Assembly: GCA_030431185.1 (NCBI GenBank)
Contig: JAUIJO010000206.1
Coordinates: 1 to 5,266, forward strand
Direction of reading: 5' to 3'
DNA: 5,266 nt
From: Gammaproteobacteria bacterium
Lineage (GTDB): Bacteria > Pseudomonadota > Gammaproteobacteria > Xanthomonadales > Xanthomonadaceae
Positions 1-5,266 of this stretch are shown here, piece after piece. The notes under the pieces are model-generated. The model saw only the letters and a program-made list of their open reading frames with translations. It searched no databases and was not told the DNA's origin. The translations under genes and the position numbers were made by a program. Each line of letters starts with the position of its first letter. Within the stretch, counting starts at the first letter, position 1.

Positions 1-1009
1 CGCGCTGGTCACGGTCGTCGCCACCGGTCTGCTGCTGCCCGGCGTGCAGGCCAACAGCATCGCCCAGGGCATGCAGACCGCCTGGGGCATCGAGCCCTGG
101 ATCACCGCCACGGTGGTCGTGCTGGCACTGGGCTTCATCATCTTCGGCGGCGTCAAGCGCATCGCCCATTTCGCCCAGGTGGTGGTGCCGTTCATGGCCG
201 CCGCGTACATGGTCATCGCGCTGGTCGTGGTGGTGATGAACGCGCAGATGATCCCCGACATGGTGGCCCTGATCTTCAACAGCGCCTTCGGTCGCGAGGC
301 CGCGTTCGGCGCGGTGGCGGGCCTGGCGGTCGAGTGGGGCGTCAAGCGCGGCATCTATTCCAACGAAGCCGGGCAGGGCACCGGACCGCACGCGGCGGCG
401 GCGGCCGAGGTCTCGCACCCCGCCAAACAGGGGTACGTCCAGGCATTTTCGGTGTACGTCGACACCCTGCTGGTGTGCTCGGCCACGGCGTTCCTGATCC
501 TGTCGACGGGCATGTACAACGTGCAGGCGCCCGACGGCAGCATGATCGTCAACGAGTTGCCCGGCGTCGAAGCAGGCCCCGGCTACGCGCAGGCGGCGGT
601 GGAGACCTTCCTGCAGGGCTTCGGCGCGCCCTTCGTCGCGCTGGCGCTGCTGTTCTTCGCGTTCACCACCATCGTCGCCTACTACTACATGGCGGAGACC
701 AACGTCACCTACATCAACCGCCGCGTGCACCGTCCCTGGCTGACCCTGTTGCTTCGCGTCGGGATCATGGCCGCGGTGGCGTACGGCGCGGTGAAGAGCG
801 CGGCGCTGGCCTGGGGCCTGGGCGACATCGGCGTGGGGCTGATGGCATGGCTCAACATCATCGCCATCCTGATCCTGCAGAAGCCGGCGTTCATCGCCCT
901 GCGCGACTACGAGCGGCAGAAGAAGGCCGGCAAGGATCCGGACTTCGACCCCGAGGCGCTCGGCATCCGGAATGCCGACTTCTGGGTCGAACGGAAGGCC
1001 TCGGAATGA
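1..1009 (+). CDS. AGCS-family sodium:alanine/glycine symporter, C-terminal part (5' end outside window)
   Basis: This inner-membrane transporter of the alanine or glycine:cation symporter family (AGCS, Pfam Na_Ala_symp) takes up small neutral amino acids with Na+ or H+. The reading frame is open from base 2, so the gene starts upstream. The visible part is 335 residues; family members are usually 450-540, so roughly 120-200 N-terminal residues are missing. The GTG at 44 is in frame but lies inside the conserved VQANSIAQG stretch and is not the start. The family signature GIYSNEAGQGTGP, followed by an alanine run and HPAKQG, is at visible residues 118-144. About seven hydrophobic segments can be seen, near residues 34-50, 60-80, 98-114, 150-170, 206-228, 250-264 and 274-294, and the tail is a charged cytosolic-looking end (RDYERQKKAGKDPDFDP). 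Exact substrate and coupling ion cannot be read from the sequence. The next gene starts 22 bases downstream on the same strand. Confidence 0.93.
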   Translation, partial: ALVTVVATGLLLPGVQANSIAQGMQTAWGIEPWITATVVVLALGFIIFGGVKRIAHFAQVVVPFMAAAYMVIALVVVVMNAQMIPDMVALIFNSAFGREAAFGAVAGLAVEWGVKRGIYSNEAGQGTGPHAAAAAEVSHPAKQGYVQAFSVYVDTLLVCSATAFLILSTGMYNVQAPDGSMIVNELPGVEAGPGYAQAAVETFLQGFGAPFVALALLFFAFTTIVAYYYMAETNVTYINRRVHRPWLTLLLRVGIMAAVAYGAVKSAALAWGLGDIGVGLMAWLNIIAILILQKPAFIALRDYERQKKAGKDPDFDPEALGIRNADFWVERKASE

Positions 1010-1030
1010 TGTCGATCGGGTATCGCCACG

Positions 1031-1888
1031 ATGCCTGACAGGGAGTCCCCGTGGGGGCGCGGCCGCCGCGCGCGGGCCGCGGATGCCCCGGGTCGCGCGG
1101 CGCCCGGGCCCAGGGCGACGGAGCCTGGCGCGGCGGCGGCTGACGAAGGGCGGGACGGCGGCTCGCGCGAGCTTCGCCTGTACGGCCTCAACGCGGTGCG
1201 GGCCATGTTCGCCAGGCGTCCCGAAGCATTGCGCAAGCTTTACCTGGTCGAGTCGCGGATCCCCGCGCTGCAGCCGCTGCTGAAGTATTGCGCGGCGCAC
1301 CGCATCGGTTATCGCGTGGTGGAGGACGAGGACCTGCGACGCCTGGCGGCCAGCAGCCACCACGAAGGCGTGGTCGCGGACGTCCTGCGGGAGCCGCCGC
1401 TGCCCTTGTCCACCTGGCTGGAATCGCTCGACGCGGGTCCGCAGCTCGCGATCTGGCTGGACGGCGTCGGCAATCCGCACAACTACGGGGCGATCCTGCG
1501 CTCCGCGGCCCATTTCGGCGTATCGGCGGTGCTCTTGCCCCGCCATTCCACGCTCGCCCTGTCCGGCGCCGCGGCTCGCGTCGCCGAGGGCGGCGCCGAG
1601 CGCGTCCCGCAGGTCCGTCTTGGTCGCCCCGAGAATGCCCTGGCCCAGCTGCGGGGCGAGGGGTTCCAGTTCGCGGCGACGGTGGTGTCGGGCGGGGACA
1701 ACGTGTTCGAAACCACGCTGCCGCGACGCCTCGTGCTCGTGTTGGGGGCGGAGGGCGAAGGAATGGATCGCGACTTCGCGCAGGCCTGCGACCTGCGGCT
1801 CTCGATTCCGGGCACCGGTGCGGTCGAAAGCCTCAACGTGGCCGCCGCCACCGCCGTGCTCCTGGCGGCCTGGCATTCCCGGCGTTGA
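1031..1888 (+). CDS. SpoU/TrmH-family RNA 2'-O-ribose methyltransferase (YfiF-like)
   Basis: This is a 285-residue SPOUT-class enzyme that would transfer a methyl group from SAM to a ribose 2'-OH in tRNA or rRNA in the cytoplasm. Residues 47-120 look like the SpoU substrate-binding domain (LYGLNAVRAMF; SSHHEGVVADVL). Residues 138-281 hold the three SpoU motifs: motif 1 DGVGNPHNYGAILRSAAHFG (N151, R157 as the expected catalytic Arg), motif 2 VLGAEGEGM (237-245) and motif 3 IPGTGAVESLNVAAAT (259-274, N269), which form the trefoil-knot SAM site. The AHFGV and SGAAARVAEGGAE stretches match my memory of E. coli YfiF better than RlmB, although motif 2 is RlmB-like; the target nucleotide is therefore left open. 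Residues 1-46 are a low-complexity Arg/Ala/Pro/Gly extension, probably disordered. ATG 1031 is the only usual start after the in-frame stop at 1007 and before the conserved domain, but its Shine-Dalgarno is weak. The next gene follows after one base. Confidence 0.9.
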   Translation: MPDRESPWGRGRRARAADAPGRAAPGPRATEPGAAAADEGRDGGSRELRLYGLNAVRAMFARRPEALRKLYLVESRIPALQPLLKYCAAHRIGYRVVEDEDLRRLAASSHHEGVVADVLREPPLPLSTWLESLDAGPQLAIWLDGVGNPHNYGAILRSAAHFGVSAVLLPRHSTLALSGAAARVAEGGAERVPQVRLGRPENALAQLRGEGFQFAATVVSGGDNVFETTLPRRLVLVLGAEGEGMDRDFAQACDLRLSIPGTGAVESLNVAAATAVLLAAWHSRR

Positions 1889-1889
1889 G

Positions 1890-2729
1890 ATGAAGCCGGC
1901 TGCGCCGACGGGCGGCGTCCGCGCCTGGACGACGTGGGAGGCGTGGTGCGGCGATGCGGCCGACGTCCATGCCGCCGAGCGGGGGCCGGTGGCGGCGTCC
2001 GCGCTGGACGATGTCCTCGCGGGCCCGTGCGACCTGTGCGGGCACTCCGCGGGCTTCCGGGTGTCCGCAGCGGGACTGCGCGAGGGCCTGCATTGCCTGG
2101 CCTGCGGTTGCAATGCCCGCCAGCGTGCGGCGGCACGGGTGCTGCTGGAATCGCTACCGTCGCCGGCCGGCGCGGACGTTCGCGTGACCGAACAGGCCAG
2201 CCGCTTGTGCCTGGCCTTGCGCACCCGGCTGCGACGGCTTCACGGAAGCGAGTACCTGGGCGGCTGGCGGCAGTGGCTGCGCGTCACCGCCTGGCTGTGG
2301 CGCCATGGCGTACCCGGGATCGCACGCCATGGCGATGCCACCGCCCTGGCCGATGCCGATGCCAGTCGCGATGGCCTGCTCAGCCTGGACGTGCTCGAGC
2401 ACGTGTCCGACCACGAGGCCGCCCTGCGCGAGTTCGCGCGCGTACTGCGCCCCGGCGGGGTGCTGGTGTTCACCGTCCCGTTCTACGAGATGCAGGCCGG
2501 GAACCGGCGGATCGCGCAGCGTCGTGCCGATGGCAGCGTGGAGCACCTGGGCGAGCCGGAGTTCCACGGCGATCCGCTGAGCGGCGGCGTCGCGTGCTTC
2601 CATCATTTCGGCTGGGCGTTGCTGCAGTCCCTTCGCGACAACGGTTTCGAGAGCGCGGAAGCCTGCCGGGTGCAGGACGTGGCGCGCGGGCTCCCGCAGG
2701 GCGTATGGGTGCTGCGCGCGCGTCGCTGA
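1890..2729 (+). CDS. Class I SAM-dependent methyltransferase with N-terminal four-cysteine cluster, substrate unknown
   Basis: This 279-residue protein resembles a family of class I (type 11) methyltransferases. C47-x2-C50 and C69-x2-C72 form a probable zinc-ribbon knuckle pair, with C74 close by. The methyltransferase core follows: VTEQAS at 98-103, where motif I is expected but without the usual GxGxG; GSEYLGG at 119-125, probably the second strand; RHGDATAL at 146-153; the strong motif SLDVLEHVSDHEAAL at 165-179; and ARVLRPGGVLVFTVPF at 183-198. Later come EPEFHGDPL (222-230) and HHFGWALLQSLRDNGF (238-253), typical of this family in my recollection. ATG 1890 is chosen because it lies one base after the preceding stop (TGAGATG) and gives a complete protein; an in-frame ATG at 1620 would add 90 residues that merely shadow the upstream gene. 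No clear Shine-Dalgarno is seen, so reinitiation after the upstream gene is likely. The substrate could be RNA, lipid, sugar or a small molecule; the sequence does not say. Confidence 0.85.
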   Translation: MKPAAPTGGVRAWTTWEAWCGDAADVHAAERGPVAASALDDVLAGPCDLCGHSAGFRVSAAGLREGLHCLACGCNARQRAAARVLLESLPSPAGADVRVTEQASRLCLALRTRLRRLHGSEYLGGWRQWLRVTAWLWRHGVPGIARHGDATALADADASRDGLLSLDVLEHVSDHEAALREFARVLRPGGVLVFTVPFYEMQAGNRRIAQRRADGSVEHLGEPEFHGDPLSGGVACFHHFGWALLQSLRDNGFESAEACRVQDVARGLPQGVWVLRARR

Positions 2730-2772
2730 GCCTGCCGGCTCACTCCTTGCCGGTCGCGGTGGAGTGGCCGGC
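2727..2772. terminator. Inverted repeats at the convergent gene ends, possible bidirectional terminator
   Basis: Two overlapping, mutually exclusive hairpins are visible. The short one is TGAGCC-tgcc-GGCTCA (2727-2742), a perfect 6-bp stem whose outer triplets are the stop codons of the two convergent genes. The longer one pairs GCCGGC (2734-2739) with GCCGGC (2767-2772) and CACTCC (2741-2746) with GGAGTG (2761-2766), leaving T2740 as a single-base bulge and a 14-base loop. Neither strand has a T-run after the stem, so this is not a classical Rho-independent terminator. It may limit read-through or protect mRNA ends. GC-rich DNA forms such stems by chance fairly often. Confidence 0.3.
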
Positions 2773-4176
2773 TTCGCTGCCGAAGCCGTGCTGGCCCTCG
2801 TTCGAGGCGGCCATGTAGGCGAACACCGCGTAGGCCGCGACGTTCTGCGCGAGCGCCTCCGGATCGATCTTGTCGAAGGTGTCGTCCGGCGTGTGGTGCA
2901 GGTCGAAGTAGTCGGTGCCGTCCTGGGCCAGGCGTGCCCAGGCCACGCCGTTGGCGGCCATCGGGCCGATGTCGGGGCCCGGGCCCCCCTGGCCGGGCAT
3001 GTGCTCGATCCCCAGCGGCGCGAGCGCCTCGGCGATCTCGCGGTCGGCATACTCGGCGAAGGCGGGCGCCGAACTCGAGTAGCCGTAGATGCGTCCGGCG
3101 CCGAAATCGCTCTCGGCACCGATCACGTGCAGGCCGACCTCGTCCTTGTGGGCCTCGGCGTAGGCCTTGCCGCCGTACAGGCCCTGCTCCTCGTTCGCGA
3201 AGGCCACCACGCGGATGCTGCGTGCCGGGCGCGTCGGCATACGGCCGATCAGCGCGCCGGCGGCCATCGTGATGCCGACCCCGGCGCCGTCGTCGATGGC
3301 GCCGGTCCCCAGGTCCCAGGAGTCCAGGTGGCCGCCGATCACGACCACCTGGTCGGGGTCCCGGCGGCCATTGATCTGGCCGATGACGTTGTACGACGTC
3401 GCCGTCCCGGTCCACCCGCAGTCCAGCGCCAGCTGGAGCCGGGTCGCGCCGCGCGCGACCAGTCGCGCGAGCTGGTCCGCATCGGGGACCGAGAGCGCGG
3501 CGGACGGGATCGGCTCGAGGCCATCGTCGAAGCGGGTGATGCCGGTGTGGGGGTTGCGGTGCGAGTCCGTGCCGGCCGAGCGCATGACATAGCCGACCGC
3601 GCCCGCGCGGATCGCCGCGGATGGACCGCGGCTGCGGACGCGACTGCCCGGGCCGTAGCCGGCGCCGTCGCGCGCGCGCTCCATGCGGTAGTCGATGAAG
3701 GCGATCTTGCCGGCCAGCGACCCCGCCGGCGCGGCTTCCAGCGCGGCGAGGTCGGCGAAACGCACCACCTCGCCCTCCACCGCGCCGCCCGGGCTGCCGC
3801 CCAGGGCGGTGACGTGCAGTGGCTGTGCGTTCGGACCCAGCACCCGGGCGTGCTCGCTGCGCCGCTCCCACTTGGGGAAGGTCACCGGCTCCTTCCAGAC
3901 CTTGTCGAAGCCGAGCTCGCGGAACTTGGCTTCGGCCCAGGCGACCGCGCGGGCGTCGGCCTCGCTGCCGGCCATGCGCGGCCCCACCTCGGTGGTCAGC
4001 GATTCGACGATCCGGTAGCCCAGGTCGCTTTCGAGCGCCGCCTCGCGCAGCGCCGGCACCGCGTCGCGGGCATCGGCGTCGATGTAGGTTTCGCTCTCGC
4101 CTGCATGGACGGGGCCGATCGCGACGGTGCTCGTCAGGAGCAGGGCAGTGGCCAGGGCCAACAGGGTCTTGCGCAT
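2740..4176 (-). CDS. Secreted M28-family zinc metallopeptidase with PA domain (carboxypeptidase Q-like)
   Basis: This 478-residue exopeptidase is probably exported and hydrolyses short peptides or dipeptides in the periplasm or outside the cell. Residues 1-25 form a signal peptide (MRKT, then hydrophobic LLALATALLL, cleavage expected after VHA). Residues about 130-250 look like a PA domain (LAGKIAFIDYR, IRAGAVGYVMRS, SHRNPHTG). The catalytic domain carries the complete M28 site: H283 and D285 in GGHLDSWD, bridging D295 in AIDDGAG, catalytic E329 and ligand E330 in ANEEQG, D357 in AESDFGA, and H428 in HHTPDDT. Length and motifs agree with plasma glutamate carboxypeptidase/carboxypeptidase Q (human CPQ, 472 residues). 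The start at 4176 is preferred over an in-frame ATG at 4233 because it has a GGAG six bases upstream and begins directly with the signal peptide; the longer form would put about 19 Arg-rich residues in front of it. The true peptide substrate is unknown. Its end converges with the methyltransferase gene. Confidence 0.93.
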   Translation of the reverse strand: MRKTLLALATALLLTSTVAIGPVHAGESETYIDADARDAVPALREAALESDLGYRIVESLTTEVGPRMAGSEADARAVAWAEAKFRELGFDKVWKEPVTFPKWERRSEHARVLGPNAQPLHVTALGGSPGGAVEGEVVRFADLAALEAAPAGSLAGKIAFIDYRMERARDGAGYGPGSRVRSRGPSAAIRAGAVGYVMRSAGTDSHRNPHTGITRFDDGLEPIPSAALSVPDADQLARLVARGATRLQLALDCGWTGTATSYNVIGQINGRRDPDQVVVIGGHLDSWDLGTGAIDDGAGVGITMAAGALIGRMPTRPARSIRVVAFANEEQGLYGGKAYAEAHKDEVGLHVIGAESDFGAGRIYGYSSSAPAFAEYADREIAEALAPLGIEHMPGQGGPGPDIGPMAANGVAWARLAQDGTDYFDLHHTPDDTFDKIDPEALAQNVAAYAVFAYMAASNEGQHGFGSEAGHSTATGKE

Positions 4177-4182
4177 GGGGAT

Positions 4183-4186
4183 CTCC
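4183..4186 (-). promoter_or_regulatory. Ribosome binding site of the M28 peptidase gene
   Basis: On the minus strand GGAG is followed by six bases (ATCCCC) and then the ATG at 4176. This spacing is ideal and decides the start in favour of 4176 rather than the upstream in-frame ATG at 4233. Confidence 0.7.
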
Positions 4187-4223
4187 ACGGTGTCCCGGCG
4201 GGGCCGGAAAAGACGAAGCCGCG

Positions 4224-4232
4224 AGCTTAGCA
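4224..4232 (-). promoter_or_regulatory. Possible extended -10 promoter element for the peptidase gene
   Basis: On the minus strand TGCTAAGCT fits an extended -10 pattern (TGn followed by TAAGCT, a partial match to TATAAT). A transcript starting about 7 bases downstream would have a leader of around 40 bases before the ATG at 4176. No TTGACA-like -35 lies at the usual 16-18 base spacing, which is tolerable for extended -10 promoters. The call rests on pattern alone. Confidence 0.3.
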
Positions 4233-4328
4233 AGCGCGCGGCTCCGGACCGGGGTGCCTCAAGTCATGCGAGCCTTGAGCATTCTGTGCCGCAGCCTGCA
4301 ATTCCACGCGGGGCTGGGCCGGTGCGCG

Positions 4329-4742
4329 TCACTTCTTCAGCGCATCGCGGATCTCGCGCAGCAACACGATCTCCTCGGCCGGTTCGGCCGGTGCGTCTTC
4401 CTTGGCGTCCTCGGCCCGCTTGAGCCGGTTGTAGCCCTTGACGAACAGGAAGATCACGAAGGCGACCAGCAGGAAATCGATGACGCTCTGGATGAACATG
4501 CCGTAGCTGATCGCCACTTCGGCGACTTCGTTGCCCGCCGCATCGACCGTCGCGGGGTCGAGCACGATCTTCCAGTCGTTGACGTTGACCCCGCCGGTCA
4601 GCGTGGCGAGGACGGGCATGACGATGCCGTTCACCAGCGCGGTCACGATCTTGCCGAAGGCGGCGCCGATCACGACCGCGACCGCCAGGTCGATGACGTT
4701 GCCGCGCGCGATGAACGCCTTGAATTCGCTGACCATGCCCAT
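4329..4742 (-). CDS. mscL: Large-conductance mechanosensitive channel MscL
   Basis: MscL is a homopentameric inner-membrane channel that opens under high membrane tension and releases solutes during hypo-osmotic shock. The 137-residue length equals the family norm (E. coli 136). All parts are present: amphipathic N-terminal helix (SEFKAFIARGN), TM1 at about 15-45 (RGNVIDLAVAVVIGAAFGKIV), a periplasmic loop at about 47-77, TM2 at about 80-103 (FIQSVIDFLLVAFVIFLFVK), and a cytoplasmic helix bundle ending in EEIVLLREIRDALKK, preceded by an Ala/Pro/Glu linker. At the pore constriction, the position of E. coli G22 is Ala (A22), as I recall for Mycobacterium tuberculosis MscL (A20), so this is natural variation. 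The start at 4742 has AAGGAG six bases upstream; the nearby ATG at 4736 is less well spaced. The gene follows the FAH-family gene by 69 bases with no clear terminator between them, so they may share a transcript; no convincing own promoter is visible. Confidence 0.98.
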   Translation of the reverse strand: MGMVSEFKAFIARGNVIDLAVAVVIGAAFGKIVTALVNGIVMPVLATLTGGVNVNDWKIVLDPATVDAAGNEVAEVAISYGMFIQSVIDFLLVAFVIFLFVKGYNRLKRAEDAKEDAPAEPAEEIVLLREIRDALKK

Positions 4743-4748
4743 CGGATG

Positions 4749-4754
4749 CTCCTT
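4749..4754 (-). promoter_or_regulatory. Strong ribosome binding site of mscL
   Basis: AAGGAG on the minus strand lies six bases before the ATG at 4742. It selects this ATG over the one two codons further in. Confidence 0.8.
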
Positions 4755-4811
4755 GTGTGTGGTGGCTGGGGTGAGACTACCGGAAACGCCGGACGGCCCA
4801 CGTCGACGGGA

Positions 4812-5266
4812 TCAGTCCCGCGCGGGCAGGATCCGTCCCGACAGGGTCGGCAAACCGTCCAGCGAAGCTTCGAAGCGATCGCCCGGCTGCAGCGGTCCGA
4901 CCCCGGCCGGCGTGCCCATGAACACCAGGTCGCCGGCGCGGAGCGCATAGAGCTTCGACAGTTCGTGCAGGATGTCCGGGACGGTCCAGATCAGGTCGTC
5001 CAGCGAGCCTTGCTGGCGCGTCTGGCCATTGACGTCCAGCCGTATCGTCCGGCCCGACAGGGAGCCCAGCGCGGCGGCCGGCAGCAGCGTGCCGATCGGT
5101 GCGGCGTTGTCGAAGGCCTTGCCGGTATCCCAGGGCAAACCCTTGGCCTTGGCCGCCGCCTGGAGGTCGCGGCGCGTGAGGTCCAGGCCCAGCGCGTAGC
5201 CATACACGATCGCACCGGCGGCGCGGGGGTCCAGTTCGCCCGGCGGCGCGTCCCGGCCCAGGGCCA
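4812..5266 (-). CDS. Fumarylacetoacetate hydrolase-family protein, C-terminal part (YcgM/FAHD1-like; start outside window)
   Basis: The visible 150 residues are the C-terminal two thirds of an FAH-fold enzyme; E. coli YcgM has 219 residues, so about 70 are missing beyond the right edge. The GTG at 5207 is in frame but is not the start, since the conserved frame continues upstream (ALGRD...) to the window end. Landmarks are YALGLDLTRRDLQ (visible residues 23-35, with D28 as the expected third metal ligand), LPWDTGKAFDNAAPIG, VNGQTRQQG and the hallmark GTPAGVGPLQPGD. The two Glu metal ligands expected before this region lie in the missing part. Family members cleave or tautomerise short beta-keto acids (acylpyruvates, oxaloacetate); FAHD1/YcgM-type proteins have been reported as oxaloacetate decarboxylase or tautomerase, which is the most likely role here, in the cytoplasm. 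mscL lies 69 bases downstream on the same strand. Confidence 0.93.
   Translation of the reverse strand, partial: ALGRDAPPGELDPRAAGAIVYGYALGLDLTRRDLQAAAKAKGLPWDTGKAFDNAAPIGTLLPAAALGSLSGRTIRLDVNGQTRQQGSLDDLIWTVPDILHELSKLYALRAGDLVFMGTPAGVGPLQPGDRFEASLDGLPTLSGRILPARD

Larger units (their letters stand above)
4177..4328. other. 152-base intergenic region between mscL and the peptidase gene
   Basis: This is the longest non-coding gap in the window and is visibly less GC-rich than its flanks in 4257-4305. Besides the ribosome binding site and the possible -10 element near the peptidase gene, it holds an imperfectly supported hairpin: CTCAAG (4258-4263) and CTTGAG (4274-4279) with a 10-base loop. 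There is no U-tract to make that stem a clear mscL terminator. I see no small ORF with good coding character and no tRNA. Confidence 0.5.

Noticed and set aside
1620..1889. N-terminal extension of the second methyltransferase from ATG 1620
   Set aside because: The 90 extra residues are the shifted-frame reading of the RNA methyltransferase gene and show no domain character; ATG 1890 sits right after the upstream stop.
1934..2818. A 294-codon plus-strand frame across the second methyltransferase gene
   Set aside because: Arg/Gly/Pro/Ala-rich shadow frame without motifs, running past the stop of the real gene into the convergent gene.
2603..3871. A 422-codon minus-strand frame overlapping the peptidase gene
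   Set aside because: It is out of frame with the clearly real peptidase, rich in Arg/Gly/Pro, and has no recognisable motif.
2764..4230. A 488-codon open frame on the plus strand opposite the peptidase gene
   Set aside because: It is the antisense shadow of the M28 gene in GC-rich DNA. Its translation is low-complexity Val/Ala/Arg/Gly with no domain, while the opposite strand has a full catalytic site, a signal peptide and a ribosome binding site.
4177..4233. Longer start of the peptidase at ATG 4233
   Set aside because: It would place about 19 Arg-rich residues before a normal signal peptide and would ignore the well-spaced GGAG before ATG 4176.
4774..4779. TAGTCT on the minus strand as a -10 element for mscL
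   Set aside because: No -35 match at 16-18 bases and no extended -10 TGn; support is too weak to annotate.
4781..4793. CCGG-AAACG-CCGG stem as a terminator after the FAH-family gene
   Set aside because: Only four base pairs and no T-run; expected by chance in this GC-rich sequence.

Overview
The window is GC-rich (by eye around 70%), densely coded bacterial DNA with strong third-position G/C bias. The proteins and their order suggest a gammaproteobacterium of the Xanthomonadaceae type (Lysobacter, Luteimonas or Xanthomonas relatives). This placement is an inference from protein resemblance and codon use; no rRNA or other taxonomic marker is present.

Layout: six protein-coding genes, two of them cut by the window edges. 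Three lie on the plus strand: the C-terminal two thirds of an AGCS-family sodium:alanine symporter (1-1009), a SpoU/TrmH-type RNA 2'-O-ribose methyltransferase close to E. coli YfiF (1031-1888), and a class I SAM-dependent methyltransferase with an N-terminal four-cysteine cluster (1890-2729). The two methyltransferase genes are separated by one base (TGA-G-ATG), so they are probably translationally coupled. Three genes lie on the minus strand, read from the right edge: a fumarylacetoacetate hydrolase-family enzyme resembling YcgM/FAHD1 (5266-4812), the large-conductance mechanosensitive channel mscL (4742-4329), and a secreted M28-family zinc peptidase resembling carboxypeptidase Q (4176-2740). 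The two blocks converge with only 10 bases between the stop codons, and both stop codons sit in a short inverted repeat.

Functionally this is mostly ordinary chromosomal housekeeping: amino acid uptake, RNA modification, osmotic-shock protection, periplasmic peptide turnover and central-metabolite clean-up. There is no tRNA, rRNA, CRISPR array, insertion sequence, integrase or phage gene. I do not see a new multi-gene system. The least explained gene is the cysteine-cluster methyltransferase at 1890-2729, whose SAM-binding motif I is not canonical and whose substrate is unknown. No gene-free stretch exceeds 300 bases; the longest gap is 152 bases between mscL and the peptidase gene, and it probably holds the peptidase promoter.
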